In this document: in pieces, positions 34,444 to 46,149 of the stretch
Layout of the letters: each line of letters begins with the position of its first letter
Numbering within the stretch: the first letter of the stretch is position 1
From: Rehmannia glutinosa
Taxonomy: Eukaryota > Streptophyta > Magnoliopsida > Lamiales > Orobanchaceae
Assembly: GCA_016081115.2 (NCBI GenBank)
Contig: JABTTQ020002846.1
Location: forward strand, 327,529-391,528
Length of the DNA: 64,000 nt
Direction: 5' to 3'
The notes under the pieces: model-generated
What the model was told of the DNA's origin: nothing
The model's input: the letters and a program-made list of their open reading frames with translations, nothing else
The model's database searches: none
Made by a program: the position numbers and the translations under genes

Positions 34444-34858
34444 CTATGAAGGGCTGATACGGATACGAGACACGGATACGATACAACACGGGTACGAGAA
34501 TATGATATATTTTGAAATTTTAAGGATACGGATACAGTATATATGCACATATAAAATTATATATTTTTATATTATTGAAAATATAAGCATACTAAGAACA
34601 ATTAAAAAAAATATTTCAAGTATAAAAAACTAAAATTCCATAAGTACTCAAATTTGAAATGTGATAATTCACATAGATACACAAAAAAATGTTGAAAAGA
34701 TGAACATTACAATAAGTTCTATCTTTTTTCATATGTATCTATCCATGGAGTATCCATGAAGTATCAGACAAGGTAGTGTATCGGATACGTATCCGGATTG
34801 TATCGGATACGTATCCGATACGGATACAGCGTCCTCAGAGAAGTGTCCGTGCTCCTAG
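34444..34858. mobile_element. hAT-type MITE, GGATACG-rich family, copy 2
   Basis: A 415-bp element with a perfect 8-bp duplication ACTATAAC (34436-34443 and 34859-34866). The ends are CTATGAAGGGC and the complement CTAGGAGCACGG. The interior has repeated GGATACGGATAC/GTATCCGTATCC words at both ends, so much of it is foldback. Confidence 0.85.
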
Positions 34859-35334
34859 ACTATAACAAAGATTTAAGAAATTAAGGATGAATTTGGTTAT
34901 TCATGATTTTTTTTTATTTCAAGAGAATTTGTTTCATGATTTGGTTGTACATTTGAATCTTTAATCTAAAACATATCTATAAGAAAAACTATATAATAGG
35001 AAAATTAGTTTTTCCGTAAGTTATATTCTTAAAAATGTTACATGAGCATACGAATAATAATTGATAACTAACTTTATACTAGCTAGGTTGAGAATTTATT
35101 ACTTGTAGTCTTGTAGAGTATTGCATTAAATAAATATTTATGTCTTATTAACAATATGAAAAGGGAAATGGTGCAAATGAATAAACATAATTAATTTCTT
35201 GGTATTTTCGAAGGTAAAGAAAAACACAACCATGAGCATTGCAACTCACGTGCTATCGATCACCATCTAGAGTCTGGGAGATAATGATTATATGCAAACT
35301 ATGAGTCTTTCAGTTTCTTTTATTTAGGGGTGAT

Positions 35335-35545
35335 AATTCCTGATACGACACACGACAACACGAACTCAACCCGAAATTACCGAGAGAAACCCGAACCCTA
35401 GCACAACTTACACGAAGTTATCAATCTTTCTGAAAACATAGTATCTTAAATTTTATTTAATTTTTTTTATATATTTTTAACATAACCCGAAATTGATCCG
35501 AAGCTAAATACGAACACGACTCAATAACCTGAATTACCACCCATA
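35335..35545. mobile_element. hAT-type MITE upstream of the GDH gene
   Basis: Ends TAGGGGTGATAATTC and GAATTACCACCCATA, flanked by a perfect 8-bp duplication CTTTTATT (35327-35334 and 35546-35553). It is 211 bp long and lies about 710 bp before the GDH start codon. Confidence 0.87.
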
Positions 35546-36044
35546 CTTTTATTTCATCCCTCCATTCTACCCAAATTATTGAAAAAAAAAAGTAAAGAAA
35601 AAACCAGATAGTTTCGCCTAAAACTGGCAAAATTGGCATGGCCGACAACCTTTTTAGAGGTCCGAAATGGATTAGGCCTATTTTGATTCGACCCAAACAG
35701 TCTGACCAAAATTACACGTGTTGGGCTGGGCCACAGGAAATGAGACTCGGTGAAATTGCGACCGATTCAATCTGACTCGATTTTATGACTTGGCCCACTT
35801 GACTAGCCCGATCCAACCCATCGTCAATTGCACCAATTGATGCCAAGAATTGAGGGGTATTTCTGAAAATCCAAGCACAAAATTATTGCCACCTGGCTTG
35901 AGTTCTTTAGGTCTTTTTCCCCCACATTGGGAAGTTTCGCGAGTCGAAGTCATTGACTTCGCATACAGCAGCAAAGCTCCTTTTGCCATGCCCTCGTCAT
36001 ATGTTCTCATCTGCCTAACAAACCCACCCCCACCCCCGCCCCTC

Positions 36045-36054
36045 TATATATATA
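36045..36054 (+). promoter_or_regulatory. TATA box of the GDH gene
   Basis: TATATATATA lies about 205 bp before the start codon, right after a C-rich tract (ACCCCCACCCCCGCCCC). Position is right for a plant core promoter. Confidence 0.55.
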
Positions 36055-37561
36055 CCCATGCATATACAGCTCACAATACAGCAGCCTCAAATTCTTATGA
36101 TCCAAGTGATAATATTATACTTGCTTTGACTCCTGACATTCTTGGGCTCTCTTTATTTTTTCAGTTCTTTGGACTGATTTATTTTTTGTCTTGATTTTTC
36201 TGGGTTAATAATAATTATTATTATTTCAACTTAAAGATTTTTTGAATCGTAGAAAAGATGAACGCTCTTGCTGCCACAAATCGCAATTTCCGAAAAGCGG
36301 CTCGCATTCTTGGCCTCGACTCCAAGATTGAAAACAGCCTTTTGATCCCTTTCAGAGAAATCAAGGTTTGTGTCTGTTTGGATTGATTTTAATGTCAATG
36401 GGTAGTAAAATCATATATTTTTTTTTGTTGTTTTTGAGGTTTTATTGAAGTGGGATTGTAAAAAGATGGAAGCTTTTTTTTTTTCTTTTCTTTTTGGTGA
36501 TTTTTTAACAATGGTTTTCTGATCAGGTGGAGTGCACAATCCCCAAGGATGATGGTACCCTGGTTTCCTACGTTGGATTTAGAGTACAACATGATAATGC
36601 CCGTGGGCCCATGAAAGGAGGGATCAGATACCATCCAGAGGTGATTTTTATTTTATTTTTTTGGTATATTTTTGTGTTATAGCTTTTATGTGGGAATGCT
36701 TTTATCAATTGTCCTGTTTTTTTCCATAAACTTTATTGCTTATGTAGGTTTGTTTGTTGATCAATTTTTCTTTTGTTGGTTGTAAGGGCTAAATTTATCT
36801 TGATTCTGTAGACTCTGTAGTAATTAAATTTGATGACGATGTTTACTTTTAAGATTTAGTACTTGATTATGATGCTAAAATAGTTGCAATAGCATGATGT
36901 TTAGATTAAATTTCCAATTTCAGCAGTGGAAGTTGGAATTAAAATTTCCATTTGTGCAGTTGCAGTGTTCGATCAAACGCTTGAGAACTAGTAGTTGTTA
37001 ATTTGTAATCATAAGTATTGGTTTTAGCATCAAAGTTTCATGTCTTCGATTTTATTGTAAACGAATAATTGTCGTGCATTTGTTTGGTTGGTGTTTATTT
37101 CGATGTAAGTTTTTGTGATGAATTCTTTTCTCTTATTATTTTCACTTTTTACGGCAAAATTAATTAAGGAGACACATGTGTATTATTTACTTGTATATCG
37201 TGCTGAGAAGTTGTATTCTTTTCCGGTAGGTTGATCCTGATGAGGTGAATGCTCTTGCTCAATTGATGACTTGGAAGACTGCTGTAGCAGATATACCTTA
37301 TGGTGGAGCTAAGGGTGGAATCGGGTGTACACCAAAGATTTAAGCCTGAGTGAGTTGGAACGCCTTACGCGTGTGTTCACGCAAAAAAATTCATGATCTT
37401 ATCGGAGTTAATACAGATGTACCAGCTCCAGATATGGGTACTAATGCTCAGGTGACTATTTATTAAGTAACAAATGCTTGTTTTCTTTTTTCTAAATATA
37501 ATCCGATTTCATTTCACAATTTAACTTATTTTTCAGCAAACAAAAATCACGATTTATTTGA

Positions 37562-37660
<99 letters not shown>

Positions 37661-37871
37661 TAACTATGGTTTAGGTCCATCGTAGAAAATAAATTGACAA
37701 GTCACTTGAAAGTGATGTGTTTGTTTTTGGTATGTTAGGATCTCGGTGGTTCGTTGGGTAGGGAGGCTGCAACGGGCCGTGGTGTCGTATATGCCACGGA
37801 AGCATTACTTGCTGAACATGGAAAGTCAATAAATGGATTAACATTCGCCATTCAGGTATTATTTCAATTTA

Positions 37872-38168
37872 GTTATAATTACAAATACTACCCTTGAGAT
37901 TAAGCCTAATTATTAAAAAAATCAGTTATCTTTCAAATTTATGAAAATCCTCTTGACATTTGTTTCTGTTTTGCAAATTTCAGCTATTGAGGGGTGTAAT
38001 TTGTAAAACAAACACAAACCTATGTTTCTGTTTTACAGTTTGTATTGAGGGGTGTATTTTGTAAAACAAACACAAGCCTCAAGGAGGTATTTGTAATACT
38101 TTAAGGGCATTTTCGTAATTTTGAAAGATAGTTGGATTTTTTTGTAGTAAAATTTGTAATTAACTCTT
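37872..38168. mobile_element. GGGATAATTAC family MITE, copy 7 (GDH intron 5)
   Basis: Family words CTTGAGATTAAGCCTAATTA and AATTTTGAAAGATAGTTGG lie in intron 5. A 45-bp stretch around TGTAAAACAAACACAA is locally duplicated at 37998 and 38058. The ends are degraded. Confidence 0.55.
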
Positions 38169-39436
38169 ATGAATTTTTATGTACATTTTTGTCCTTTATT
38201 TATTTTTTTATTCAACCCCTGTTATTATTTACACTTTTCATTATCAGGGGTTCGGAAATGTTGGATCGTGGGCTGCAAGGCTCATACACGAAAGAGGTGG
38301 CAAGGTCGTTGCAGTGAGTGACATAACTGGGGCTGTGAAGAATCCGAACGGAATTGATATACCTGCTTTGCTTCAGCATAAAGAGGTCACAGGAAAGTTA
38401 GCCGATTTTATTGGTGCAGATGCAATGGCCTCAGATGAGGTGCTCGTTCATGAATGTGATGTTCTCATACCGTGTGCGCTAGGCGGAGTTTTAAACAGGT
38501 TTTATTTTTATTCTGACTGAAATTAACTTTTGTCTTTTGCTATCTAAATGCTTGCACTCACCCTAGTCCCAACCAAGGATCTGATAAACTTATGCATGCT
38601 GCAACTTAATCTGAGAAAATTGCATTAGCTCGTCTTTGCCACGTCTAACTAAATTTAAGTTTTTTTGTTTATTTTCCAAAACGTAAATCAGTTTGACGCC
38701 TTCGCTAATATTAGCTGCATAAACATAGATAAATTTTCTGTAGTATTAGAAAACGAAGCTTGAAGTGCGCATAGCTGATTCCCCGAGATATTGGGAAATC
38801 AAGAAATAGATGTTTGAAACGTCATATAATTGAATTCGAGTTTTATAGAATTTCCCGACTAAAAGCTGCTATAAAACTATACAAGTTGAAACAAACAGAA
38901 AGCACAAGTTTATGGTATTCTAAATCCAGGGTAAAATATTGAATGAATGAAGCAAAAAGAGATTAAATTTCCTTTTTATTCCAGGCATCACTTATATAGT
39001 TATTCTGTTTCCCAGTATGGCTAAACTGCCTTGATATAAGCATGTGAGCCCAATGAATGTCACTACATTGATGATCAAAACCTTTTTTTCACGATATGAA
39101 CAGAAACTTGTAATAAAAATTGAGAAAAAAGTGTCGTGTATTCTAGGATGTGTGAATTTGCCTGCCGTACTTTGTTTGCATATTCCGAATACTGATTCTT
39201 AAAAGGATTAGCTTATTAATTTTTCTTCAAACTCTAGCTAACTTGTTCTCCCAATTGAAGAGAAAATGCTGGCGATGTAAAAGCCAAGTTCATCATAGAA
39301 GCTGCAAATCATCCTACTGATCCAGAAGCTGATGAGGTTCGTAGTTGCGTTTCACTTTTTCGCGATTTCCTTCGACTACTATACATTACTTTTTCATGAT
39401 AACGTATTTATATATTTTTCTGCAGATTTTGTCTAA

Positions 39437-39541
<105 letters not shown>

Positions 39542-39657
39542 TAAAGATTAAATGGAACCTTTTTAAACATCATGTTACATAATCAAATCTTCGTGTTTTC
39601 TTCAATGTTCATTCGCACTTAACTAGAATGGCATGCAGCTAATGAATATTTAAACAG

Positions 39658-39844
39658 GGATAGTTAGAAATACTATGTTTGAGGTTTAGCTAATTACACA
39701 AAAAAAACCCAGTTATTTTTTAAAATTACATATAATCCACTAACATGTTTCTATTTTGCAAATTCCACCTACTGTGGGGGTTATTTGTAATTTTAATAGA
39801 TAAATGAATTTTTCTGTAATTAGGCTGAACCTCATACTTATCCC
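39658..39844. mobile_element. GGGATAATTAC family MITE, copy 8 (GDH intron 8)
   Basis: A 187-bp shortened copy, GGGATAGTTAG to CTTATCCC, in intron 8. No target duplication was recognised. Confidence 0.6.
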
Positions 39845-39982
39845 TATTCGACATTTAGTGACTTATACTACTCTACATGTGCCCACAAATTTGTTCAAGT
39901 TTTTAATCATGACGATGAATAAGAATGCTGATCGATTCCAAATCACGACATATTTCTTGAAATTTACCGTGATATTTATAAG

Positions 39983-40268
39983 GGATAATTAAAAAAACCC
40001 CGAGGTTTGGGCTGATTACTTAAAAAAAAAAAATTAGGAGATGTTTCATAATTACAAAAAGCCTCCTCGAGGTTTGCTTCTCTATAACTTAATGGGGTAA
40101 CTGTAATATCCTATAACTATTAGGGGTGTTTTGAAATATTTTTGTTTATAACCGGGAAAATGTACTGAGTCAAAACACAAGTTTTTTTTTTTTTTTTGGT
40201 ATTTTCAAAAATCTCTAGGTTTTGTTTGCAATTAGTGTGAACCTCAATGAGGTTTTTGTAATTATCCG
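39983..40268. mobile_element. GGGATAATTAC family MITE, copy 9 (GDH intron 8, next to acceptor)
   Basis: A 286-bp copy with ends GGGATAATTA and TAATTATCCG and a perfect 9-bp duplication TATTTATAA (39974-39982 and 40269-40277). The second duplication ends only 20 bp before the first base of exon 9. Confidence 0.85.
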
Positions 40269-40735
40269 TATTTATAATTATTAATTTGGCGTTGCAGAAC
40301 ATTCAAGGCTTTATGTGGGACGAAGAGAAGGTGAATCAAGAGCTTAGGAGATACATGACAGGTGCATTCCATAATATCAAGAACATGTGTAAATCTCACA
40401 ATTGCGACCTTCGCATGGGCGCTTTTACATTGGGAGTCAATCGAGTTGCTCGTGCCACAACTCTTAGGGGTTGGGAAGCCTAAGTTTCTTCGAACTAATA
40501 TTATTCGGCTCTCAAGGTTGTCTCTGTTTCTTGAATCTTTTCGCCCAGATGACAAGTACGCCGCCCATTTTATATACTCTTCCGAAAAGGAAATACAGTT
40601 CAAGCCAATTCTTCTTCTGATTCGAAGTTACTCTTTTCTGATTCGTGTTTTAATTTGTTAAAAACAGCTACTTTTTGTGGAGATTTTATCTATGTTGACT
40701 TTAAAATGACTTTAATGTGAACTTGCCATGAAGGT

Positions 40736-40741
40736 AATAAA
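40736..40741 (+). terminator. Possible GDH polyadenylation signal
   Basis: AATAAA about 250 bp after the GDH stop codon. Position is typical for a plant 3' end. Confidence 0.5.
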
Positions 40742-40819
40742 ATTTATCAGTTCAATCATTTCTCTGCATATTTTCTTTGTGCTACAATTTGACTGTGACT
40801 GAAATATTTTTTGTCCTAA

Positions 40820-41369
40820 GACCATCTCCAGCACTCTGCACTACTTTGGTGTAGAATCTGCACTACTTTAGCGCAAAATTTACATTTCATCTCCAAAGAC
40901 TGCACTACTTTCTCGCACTAAAAAAAGAATATTCCATAAGATTCTTTCTTTTATATTGATTTTTATTATTGTATAATTGATAAAAATATTATATAAGGAT
41001 TTTTATTTAATATAATATTTCTTATTTTTTTATCTTCATAATTAATTAAATTCAAAAATAGAATAGAATATAATATTAATTTTTAAGATATAAACAAATT
41101 CAAATAAAGTAAAATTAATATAATATTTATTAAATGTTTTACTTTTAAAAGTAAACAAATTAAAAAAAATTATATTTAATGAAAATAATATAACATTAAT
41201 TTTAGTATTATTTTTTATTAGATTAACTGAAATATAATATTAATAATAATATTTAAAATTAAAATAAGCTATAATAACAAATTAAATAAAAAATCAAAAA
41301 AAAAAAAGAAAAAGTAGCGCTGCTACAGTACCGCGCTATTTTTGGCGTGGTACAGTGCTGGAGACGCTC
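40820..41369. mobile_element. PIF/Harbinger-type MITE
   Basis: Ends GACCATCTCCAGCACT and the complement GAGCGTCTCCAGCACT are inverted, with a TAA duplication on each side (40817-40819 and 41370-41372). TAA-type 3-bp duplications mark PIF/Harbinger elements. It is 550 bp long, very AT-rich inside, and has no transposase. Confidence 0.75.
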
Positions 41370-41702
41370 TAATGAGGTTCACACTGTAAATGAATATTAT
41401 CTGCACATAAAATTTACCTCTAGAGCATATCATATGATCAGATATACATTTTGCTCTTGTTCTACATGCTCCAGCCTTTTCAAGAATTAAGCAATTTTTT
41501 TATCTGATTTGGTCACGTGAGCGATTCGTGTGTCCTAGAGGTGTCGTGTATGGCACAGGGGCCTGTTTCTCAAGCTGGGTCTTCTAGGGTTCGGGTCGAA
41601 TATACCTGTGTGAAAAATCTGAGACTATTTATACAAATATGTATAGTAATGAGAGGCAAATCCATCTTTTGTGCTGTGGTGTTCCTGAAAGTGCAAAAAT
41701 GG

Positions 41703-41955
41703 AAAGGATAATTGTAACAGGGTAATTAAAAAAAAAAAAAAAAAATGAAGTTTCAAATACTGTACACCCTAAGATTTGATTGTCTCAAATGTAAGGGGGT
41801 AATTGTAATATTTTTACAAATATTTGAGAGGTATTATGAAATATTTTTACTTGTGAATGAGATAAAGTGAAATACAGAATCACACACTTCAAGGGGATTT
41901 TTGTAATTTTCAAAAGTCTTGGTGTTTTTTATTATTCACTGAAACCTGGGGGTAC
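41703..41955. mobile_element. GGGATAATTAC family MITE, copy 10
   Basis: Family words GTAAGGGGGTAATTGTAATA and TTTTTGTAATTTTCAAAAGT are present. The right end is degraded. Confidence 0.55.
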
Positions 41956-42184
41956 TTGGCCACTGGCTTAAGATAAGTTTTTAACTATGTCAGAAAATAT
42001 ATGGGCTTGTTTACCACTTACTTAATCCACCCCAACAGGCACCAACCATGCCATCTAAAAGAAATAAGATAACAAGGAAAAAATACAAATTCTTTTCTAA
42101 ATTCAGCTCTCAAATATTAATCACAAAATTGAAATAAATTGCCATCAATTAATAGTACAAATCACTAAGCAATTATTTTTTTTT

Positions 42185-42287
42185 AGCTAATTACAAACAC
42201 CCTCTGACATTTTTTTTATCACCTTAAATGATTAGAGTTGTTTATAATAAGTTAAATCTTAAGGATATCTTTTATAATTATCCCTAA
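42185..42287. mobile_element. GGGATAATTAC family fragment, copy 11
   Basis: A short internally deleted copy: AGCTAATTACAAACACCCTC on the left and TTTTATAATTATCCCT on the right. Confidence 0.5.
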
Positions 42288-42302
42288 ATCTTTTGACTTC
42301 AT

Positions 42303-42831
42303 TGTTGGGGACTTCCCCCAAACGAGAAATTCCCTCCAAAAATAGGCGTATGCTGCTTAAATGCAACAAGCACATGGTATTCTTTAGTAAAAGGCGAAAG
42401 AATAGTTCGCTATGTGCTCACTACGCAGCTGTGTGGTTTTGAGAGTGACACAACTGTTTTTCTTTTGTATAGAGGACTTTTACGTTCATTACATGCTCTT
42501 GTGGGAAAATTAATCATGAGACCATTATGCAATTATGCACTTATTAAGCCCTTCTCGGGGTAAACAAAAGCCTACACAATAGTCCAAAAGCAGTGCCTTT
42601 GAATCAATTGTGGATTTGTGGTTTGGAACATAGTCTTACTTATTGATTATGAACCAAAAAATATATGTTCTCCATATTCTAGATGTTGGAAAGGAACATG
42701 CCCACCCTTTTATAAAACTAGAGTTTTTTTCCCATCAAAATAAAGAAAGATTTGTTTTTCTAATCTCTAAGACAGATTCTCTCTTTTTTTTTTCTTTCGT
42801 GAAAAATTGTTGCAAGAATTTATCTTAGATT
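42303..42831 (+). repeat. Unknown non-coding repeat, copy A, with stem-loop
   Basis: Begins TGTTGGGGACTTCC and aligns colinearly for about 430 bp with copy B (44815-45240). Shared blocks include CTCCAAAAATAGG, CTTTTGTATAGA-GACTTT, GAGACCA-TATGCAAT and GAAAGGAACA. The 51-nt core at 42369-42419 is identical to B. No long frame is shared, and I do not recognise the family. The TG start could mean an LTR, but no matching end was found. Confidence 0.6.
42369..42419 (+). other. Conserved 51-nt stem-loop, copy A
   Basis: Outer stem AGCACAT/ATGTGCT and inner stem ATTCTTT/AAAGAAT are 7 bp each. They are separated by GGT on one side and AGTTCGCT on the other, with an 11-nt loop AGTAAAAGGCG. It is identical at all 51 positions to 44876-44926, although the flanks have diverged. 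Confidence 0.75.
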
Positions 42832-42832
42832 A

Positions 42833-43112
42833 GCGATAATTACAAAAAGAAAACCCTTGGGGTTTGGGCTAATTAAAAAAATAGGAGTTTGAAAATTACA
42901 AAGAATCCCTTGAGGTATGATTTCTTCTTACAATTTCTTCCTTCATAATCAAAAAAACATTTAAAAACAATGACATTGAAATATTAGAGTCATCCCTTAA
43001 AATTTAAAGGCAAAATCGAACTTCAAGGTTTTTGTAATTTTCAAAACCTTGGGGTTTTTTTTTTTTTGCAATTAACCCAAACCTCAGGTATTTTTTTTTA
43101 TTTAATTATCCT
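42833..43112. mobile_element. GGGATAATTAC family MITE, copy 12
   Basis: Ends GCGATAATTAC and TTAATTATCCT. The interior family words CCTTGGGGTTTGGGCTAATT and ATTAACCCAAACCTCAGG are clear. No good duplication. Confidence 0.65.
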
Positions 43113-43239
43113 TTTAAATTTTGAGATTCAACGGCTTCATATTCATGCTTGCAGCTCTAAAAGTAGGATAAATTCTCTTTAGGAATCAAGCCATAAAAAT
43201 TATCAACCAAAAATACCCACAAAATCCTGATATTTATTA

Positions 43240-43450
43240 GACTAGAATTGGGTAGGGCCGCGCACAGACAAGCCCCACCGCCACAAATTATGACGAGGCT
43301 CGACCACTTGGGCCGACCTTAGGCGGGCACCCCTCCTAAGTGCAATGGAGGTCACCAACCTAGGCCATAGGCCTTCTTGATCACCTATCGACCCCGTCCA
43401 GGTAAGTATGGAGCTTAGTGCATTTCATTCTCATTATATCTCCACCTCAA
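43240..43450 (+). repeat. Dispersed repeat, uninterrupted copy
   Basis: TAGGGCCGCGCACAGACAAG, CGCCACAAATTATGACGAGG and CCACTTGGG match 46445-46515. GTAAGTATGGAGCTTA matches the sequence after 47804. It therefore shows the state before the 1.27-kb insertion at 46524-47796. No coding function recognised. Confidence 0.6.
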
Positions 43451-43940
43451 TTTTTGGGTATAATGTTCTCAATTGATGTGGGACTCTTTAGACCCAAATA
43501 GGGTTCATCTAGCAAATGTACAAGACCCTCAACTACATGTAATGCATGCGGAGTCAATATTTATTACCTGTATATGACTTCTGATTCGAATTCTCATCAC
43601 CTGAAAAAAGAAAGAAATGGAGGCGGCACTAATTAACTAGGCTTAATTTGGTTAGGGCAGATCACATAATCATTTATTTAAAGACAGCTTCTGAGAATAC
43701 AAATGCAAACTGATTAGGCTACATTTTAATTTTACAAGAAGCAGAGTCGTCGTCGTATTATAAAGAGACCAAAGGTCCAAAACTAAGGTGATAATCTTTA
43801 CTAGGTAAATATACTTGCCGCAGCAATTCGGGTTCATTATTATGTGAATCAGGAGCATGTGTGCTTCTGTGATTTGAAATTAATACATAGGAACACGAAG
43901 CAAATGGTGTAGACTAGTCATAGGATGATTAATTTATTGG
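43451..43940. other. Gene-free stretch
   Basis: Contains GATGTGGGACTCTTTAGACC near 43477, a phrase common in plant LTRs. Otherwise unassigned. Confidence 0.35.
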
Positions 43941-43945
43941 ACAGT

Positions 43946-44145
43946 TACCAAAACTACCCCATGTTTTAGCTTAATTACAAATAAAAACTTAGTTACATTC
44001 TAAAAGTACAAAAGAAGAAAAAAAAGTCTATTGTATTTATTATCCAGATTACCACCCTCAATGGAGGTGGAATACGTAAAATAAAAATAAATATCAATGA
44101 GGTTATAATTTTAAAAGATACTTCAATTTTTGTAACAAGGCTAAT
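43946..44145. mobile_element. GGGATAATTAC family MITE, copy 13, degraded
   Basis: CAGTTACCAAAACTACCCCA and TTAGCTTAATTACAAATAAA on the left. The right end ACTTCAATTTTTGTAACAAG abuts the foldback at 44149. Confidence 0.5.
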
Positions 44146-44148
44146 CGG

Positions 44149-44556
44149 TAAAATTGCAAAATTGGTCTGTAATTATAAGGTGGTAGCAAAAGATCTGTAA
44201 AAATCACATTTTGCAAAAAAAGTCTCAGTAACTATATAGCAAACTCGGATTTTGGTCATGCAAACGCACGGTTTGCAAAATAGTCCTTTAACTATATGGA
44301 AATCTCAAGTTTGGTACTAATTTACCAATGTTCAATCATGTGGTCGAGTGGCACATTTAGTTCCCAATTACACTTGTAAAATTAGGACAAAATTTGAGAT
44401 TTTGATATAGTTACATGACTATTTTACAAAATGTGAATTTTGCAGACCAAAATTGAGACGTTTATATAGTTATATGACATTTTTGCAAAACGTGATTTTT
44501 ACAGGATCTTTGCTATCGCCCTATAGTTACAAAACTAATTTTGCAATTTTGCCTAA
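44149..44556. repeat. Large foldback, arms of about 180 bp
   Basis: GGTAAAATTGCAAAATTGGT and GATCTGTAAAAATCAC on the left reappear as complements on the right (GTGATTTTTACAGGATC, TAATTTTGCAATTTTGCC). TTTGCAAAA and ACTATATAG words mirror each other between. No target duplication was fixed. A long-TIR MITE is the best guess. Confidence 0.8.
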
Positions 44557-44814
44557 AGATATCTATGGTAAAATTGTCTTCACCTTGAAGATAGCACACA
44601 AGTTTTGAGACATACTAATCTAACTTTATTTAATATTGAGCCTTTTAAATGAGGTAAACAAATAAGAAAACCCAAATCTTAATAAACGAATGATACGCAT
44701 TTAATAGTCATCAAAAAGAAAAATTTGTGGCCCTTATCTCTTTTCACAAGTGCCTTTTAGAGCTAATTTTAATTATAATATATGTGGTAAGTCCTAAATT
44801 TATTAAGACTAAAT

Positions 44815-45290
44815 TGTAGGGGACTTCAAAAATGGAAAGCTCCCTCCAAAAATAGGTGTATCTTTAAATGCAATGAGCACATGGTATTCTTTAGTAAAAG
44901 GCGAAAGAATAGTTCGCTATGTGCTCTCAACAAGAATGTTCTAAAAGCAAAAAGATAACTTTTGTCTTTTGTATAGAAGACTTTCCAGTTTGATGCACTG
45001 GTTCATCGATGTGGGAACCATTAATGATGGAGACCAAGTATGCAATGCTCTACTTGTGGCGCTTTCTCAAGTCAACAAAAAGCTATACAATAGTACCAAT
45101 TGTGACTTGGAATATGTTTCTGTTTAATGGTTGTGAGACAAAAATGCGAGTTCTACATATTCGAGATGTTTCGAAAGGAACAAGCTTTCGATTTATTCTT
45201 CTCTCGATCAACCATTTTGATTTCTCAAACTAATAGAAAATTGTAAGAGTTTCCAAAACAATTTGAAGATATATTTTATCTATCATGTAA
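44815..45290 (+). repeat. Unknown non-coding repeat, copy B
   Basis: Starts TGTAGGGGACTTC and matches copy A block by block to about 45240. The stem-loop is at 44876-44926, where a preceding G and the final C give an 8-bp outer stem. Confidence 0.6.
44876..44926 (+). other. Conserved 51-nt stem-loop, copy B
   Basis: Identical to copy A (42369-42419). The surrounding 100 bp has many substitutions and gaps. Confidence 0.75.
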
Positions 45291-45627
45291 TTATAGACTT
45301 GTAACTAGAGTGATAATTGGTTGGGCCAATCGACCAAGCGAGGTGGTGAAAATCGACGGTGGTGCGGCCGAAACTTCATCGTTCGCATTTTTGTGATCCA
45401 AATCGAGCCAGCATGTGCATTTTTTGTCGGTGATTTGGACTAGAACAAAATAGGTCCGATTTTTTCAGACTCAAAAATAGAGCCATTCCATCCCTATAAG
45501 GCTATATGCCGACTAGTTGGATTGGTCGATCGGGTTTTGCCTTATCTACTTTTAACCGACAAAAATATGGATGGGGATAGAAAGAAGAGGAAGCCATATC
45601 TAGCAAATAGTAACAAAGTCAAATCAA
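45291..45627. other. Gene-free stretch
   Basis: GC-rich patches such as GGTTGGGCCAATCGACCAAG and GGTCGATCGGG suggest a degraded inverted-repeat element. Its limits were not found. Confidence 0.35.
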
Positions 45628-45919
45628 GGGAAAATTACAAAAAACAAACAATGAGGTTTGGACTAATAAAAAAAACAGAGGATTTTGAAATTTGCAAAAA
45701 TTCCATTGAGATTTGACGTTGTCTTATTTTTCCCTTCATAAGCAGAAAATATTTTAAAAAAAAACACTTGATATTTAAAGAATATTACGATAACCCCCTT
45801 AAATTTAAGAAAAAAATCAAACCAAAGGAATTTTGTTTTTTTTTTTTTGTAATTTTGAAACATCTCTAGCTTTTTTGTAATTAGCCCAAACCTCAAGGGC
45901 ATTTTGTAATTATCACTTA
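45628..45919. mobile_element. GGGATAATTAC family MITE, copy 14
   Basis: Ends GGGAAAATTAC and GTAATTATCAC. Flanks TCAAATCAA and TTAAATCGA agree at 7 of 9 bases. Confidence 0.7.
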
Positions 45920-45950
45920 AATCGACAACATTTACAAAGTTGAAGTACAT

Positions 45951-46074
45951 GGGATCAACCTTGTGCTTCAGTGGTTCAGACGTGTGTTGTAAGGGCGAAT
46001 GACCCGGATTCGATCCCATACGAGTGTGTGTGTTCCCTCACCAAATTTTCCCCATTGTACTATAAAAAACAAAA
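45951..46074 (+). repeat. tRNA-derived SINE with perfect target duplication
   Basis: A 124-bp element starting GGGATCAACCTTGTGCTTCA, with box-A-like TGCTTCAGTGG, box-B-like GGATTCGATCC and an A-rich tail. It sits between identical 15-bp copies of AAAGTTGAAGTACAT (45936-45950 and 46075-46089). The length of the duplication and the A tail are typical of LINE-mobilised SINEs. Confidence 0.88.
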
Positions 46075-46149
46075 AAAGTTGAAGTACATCAGAACTCAAA
46101 CAATGTCCACATAGAGACCGTATTGTATTCAGCGTAGGGTTAATTACAA

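Noticed and set aside
38132..38520. ORFs over the GDH exon at 38248-38498
   Set aside because: They include intron sequence on both sides. The family alignment and GT-AG borders define the exon.
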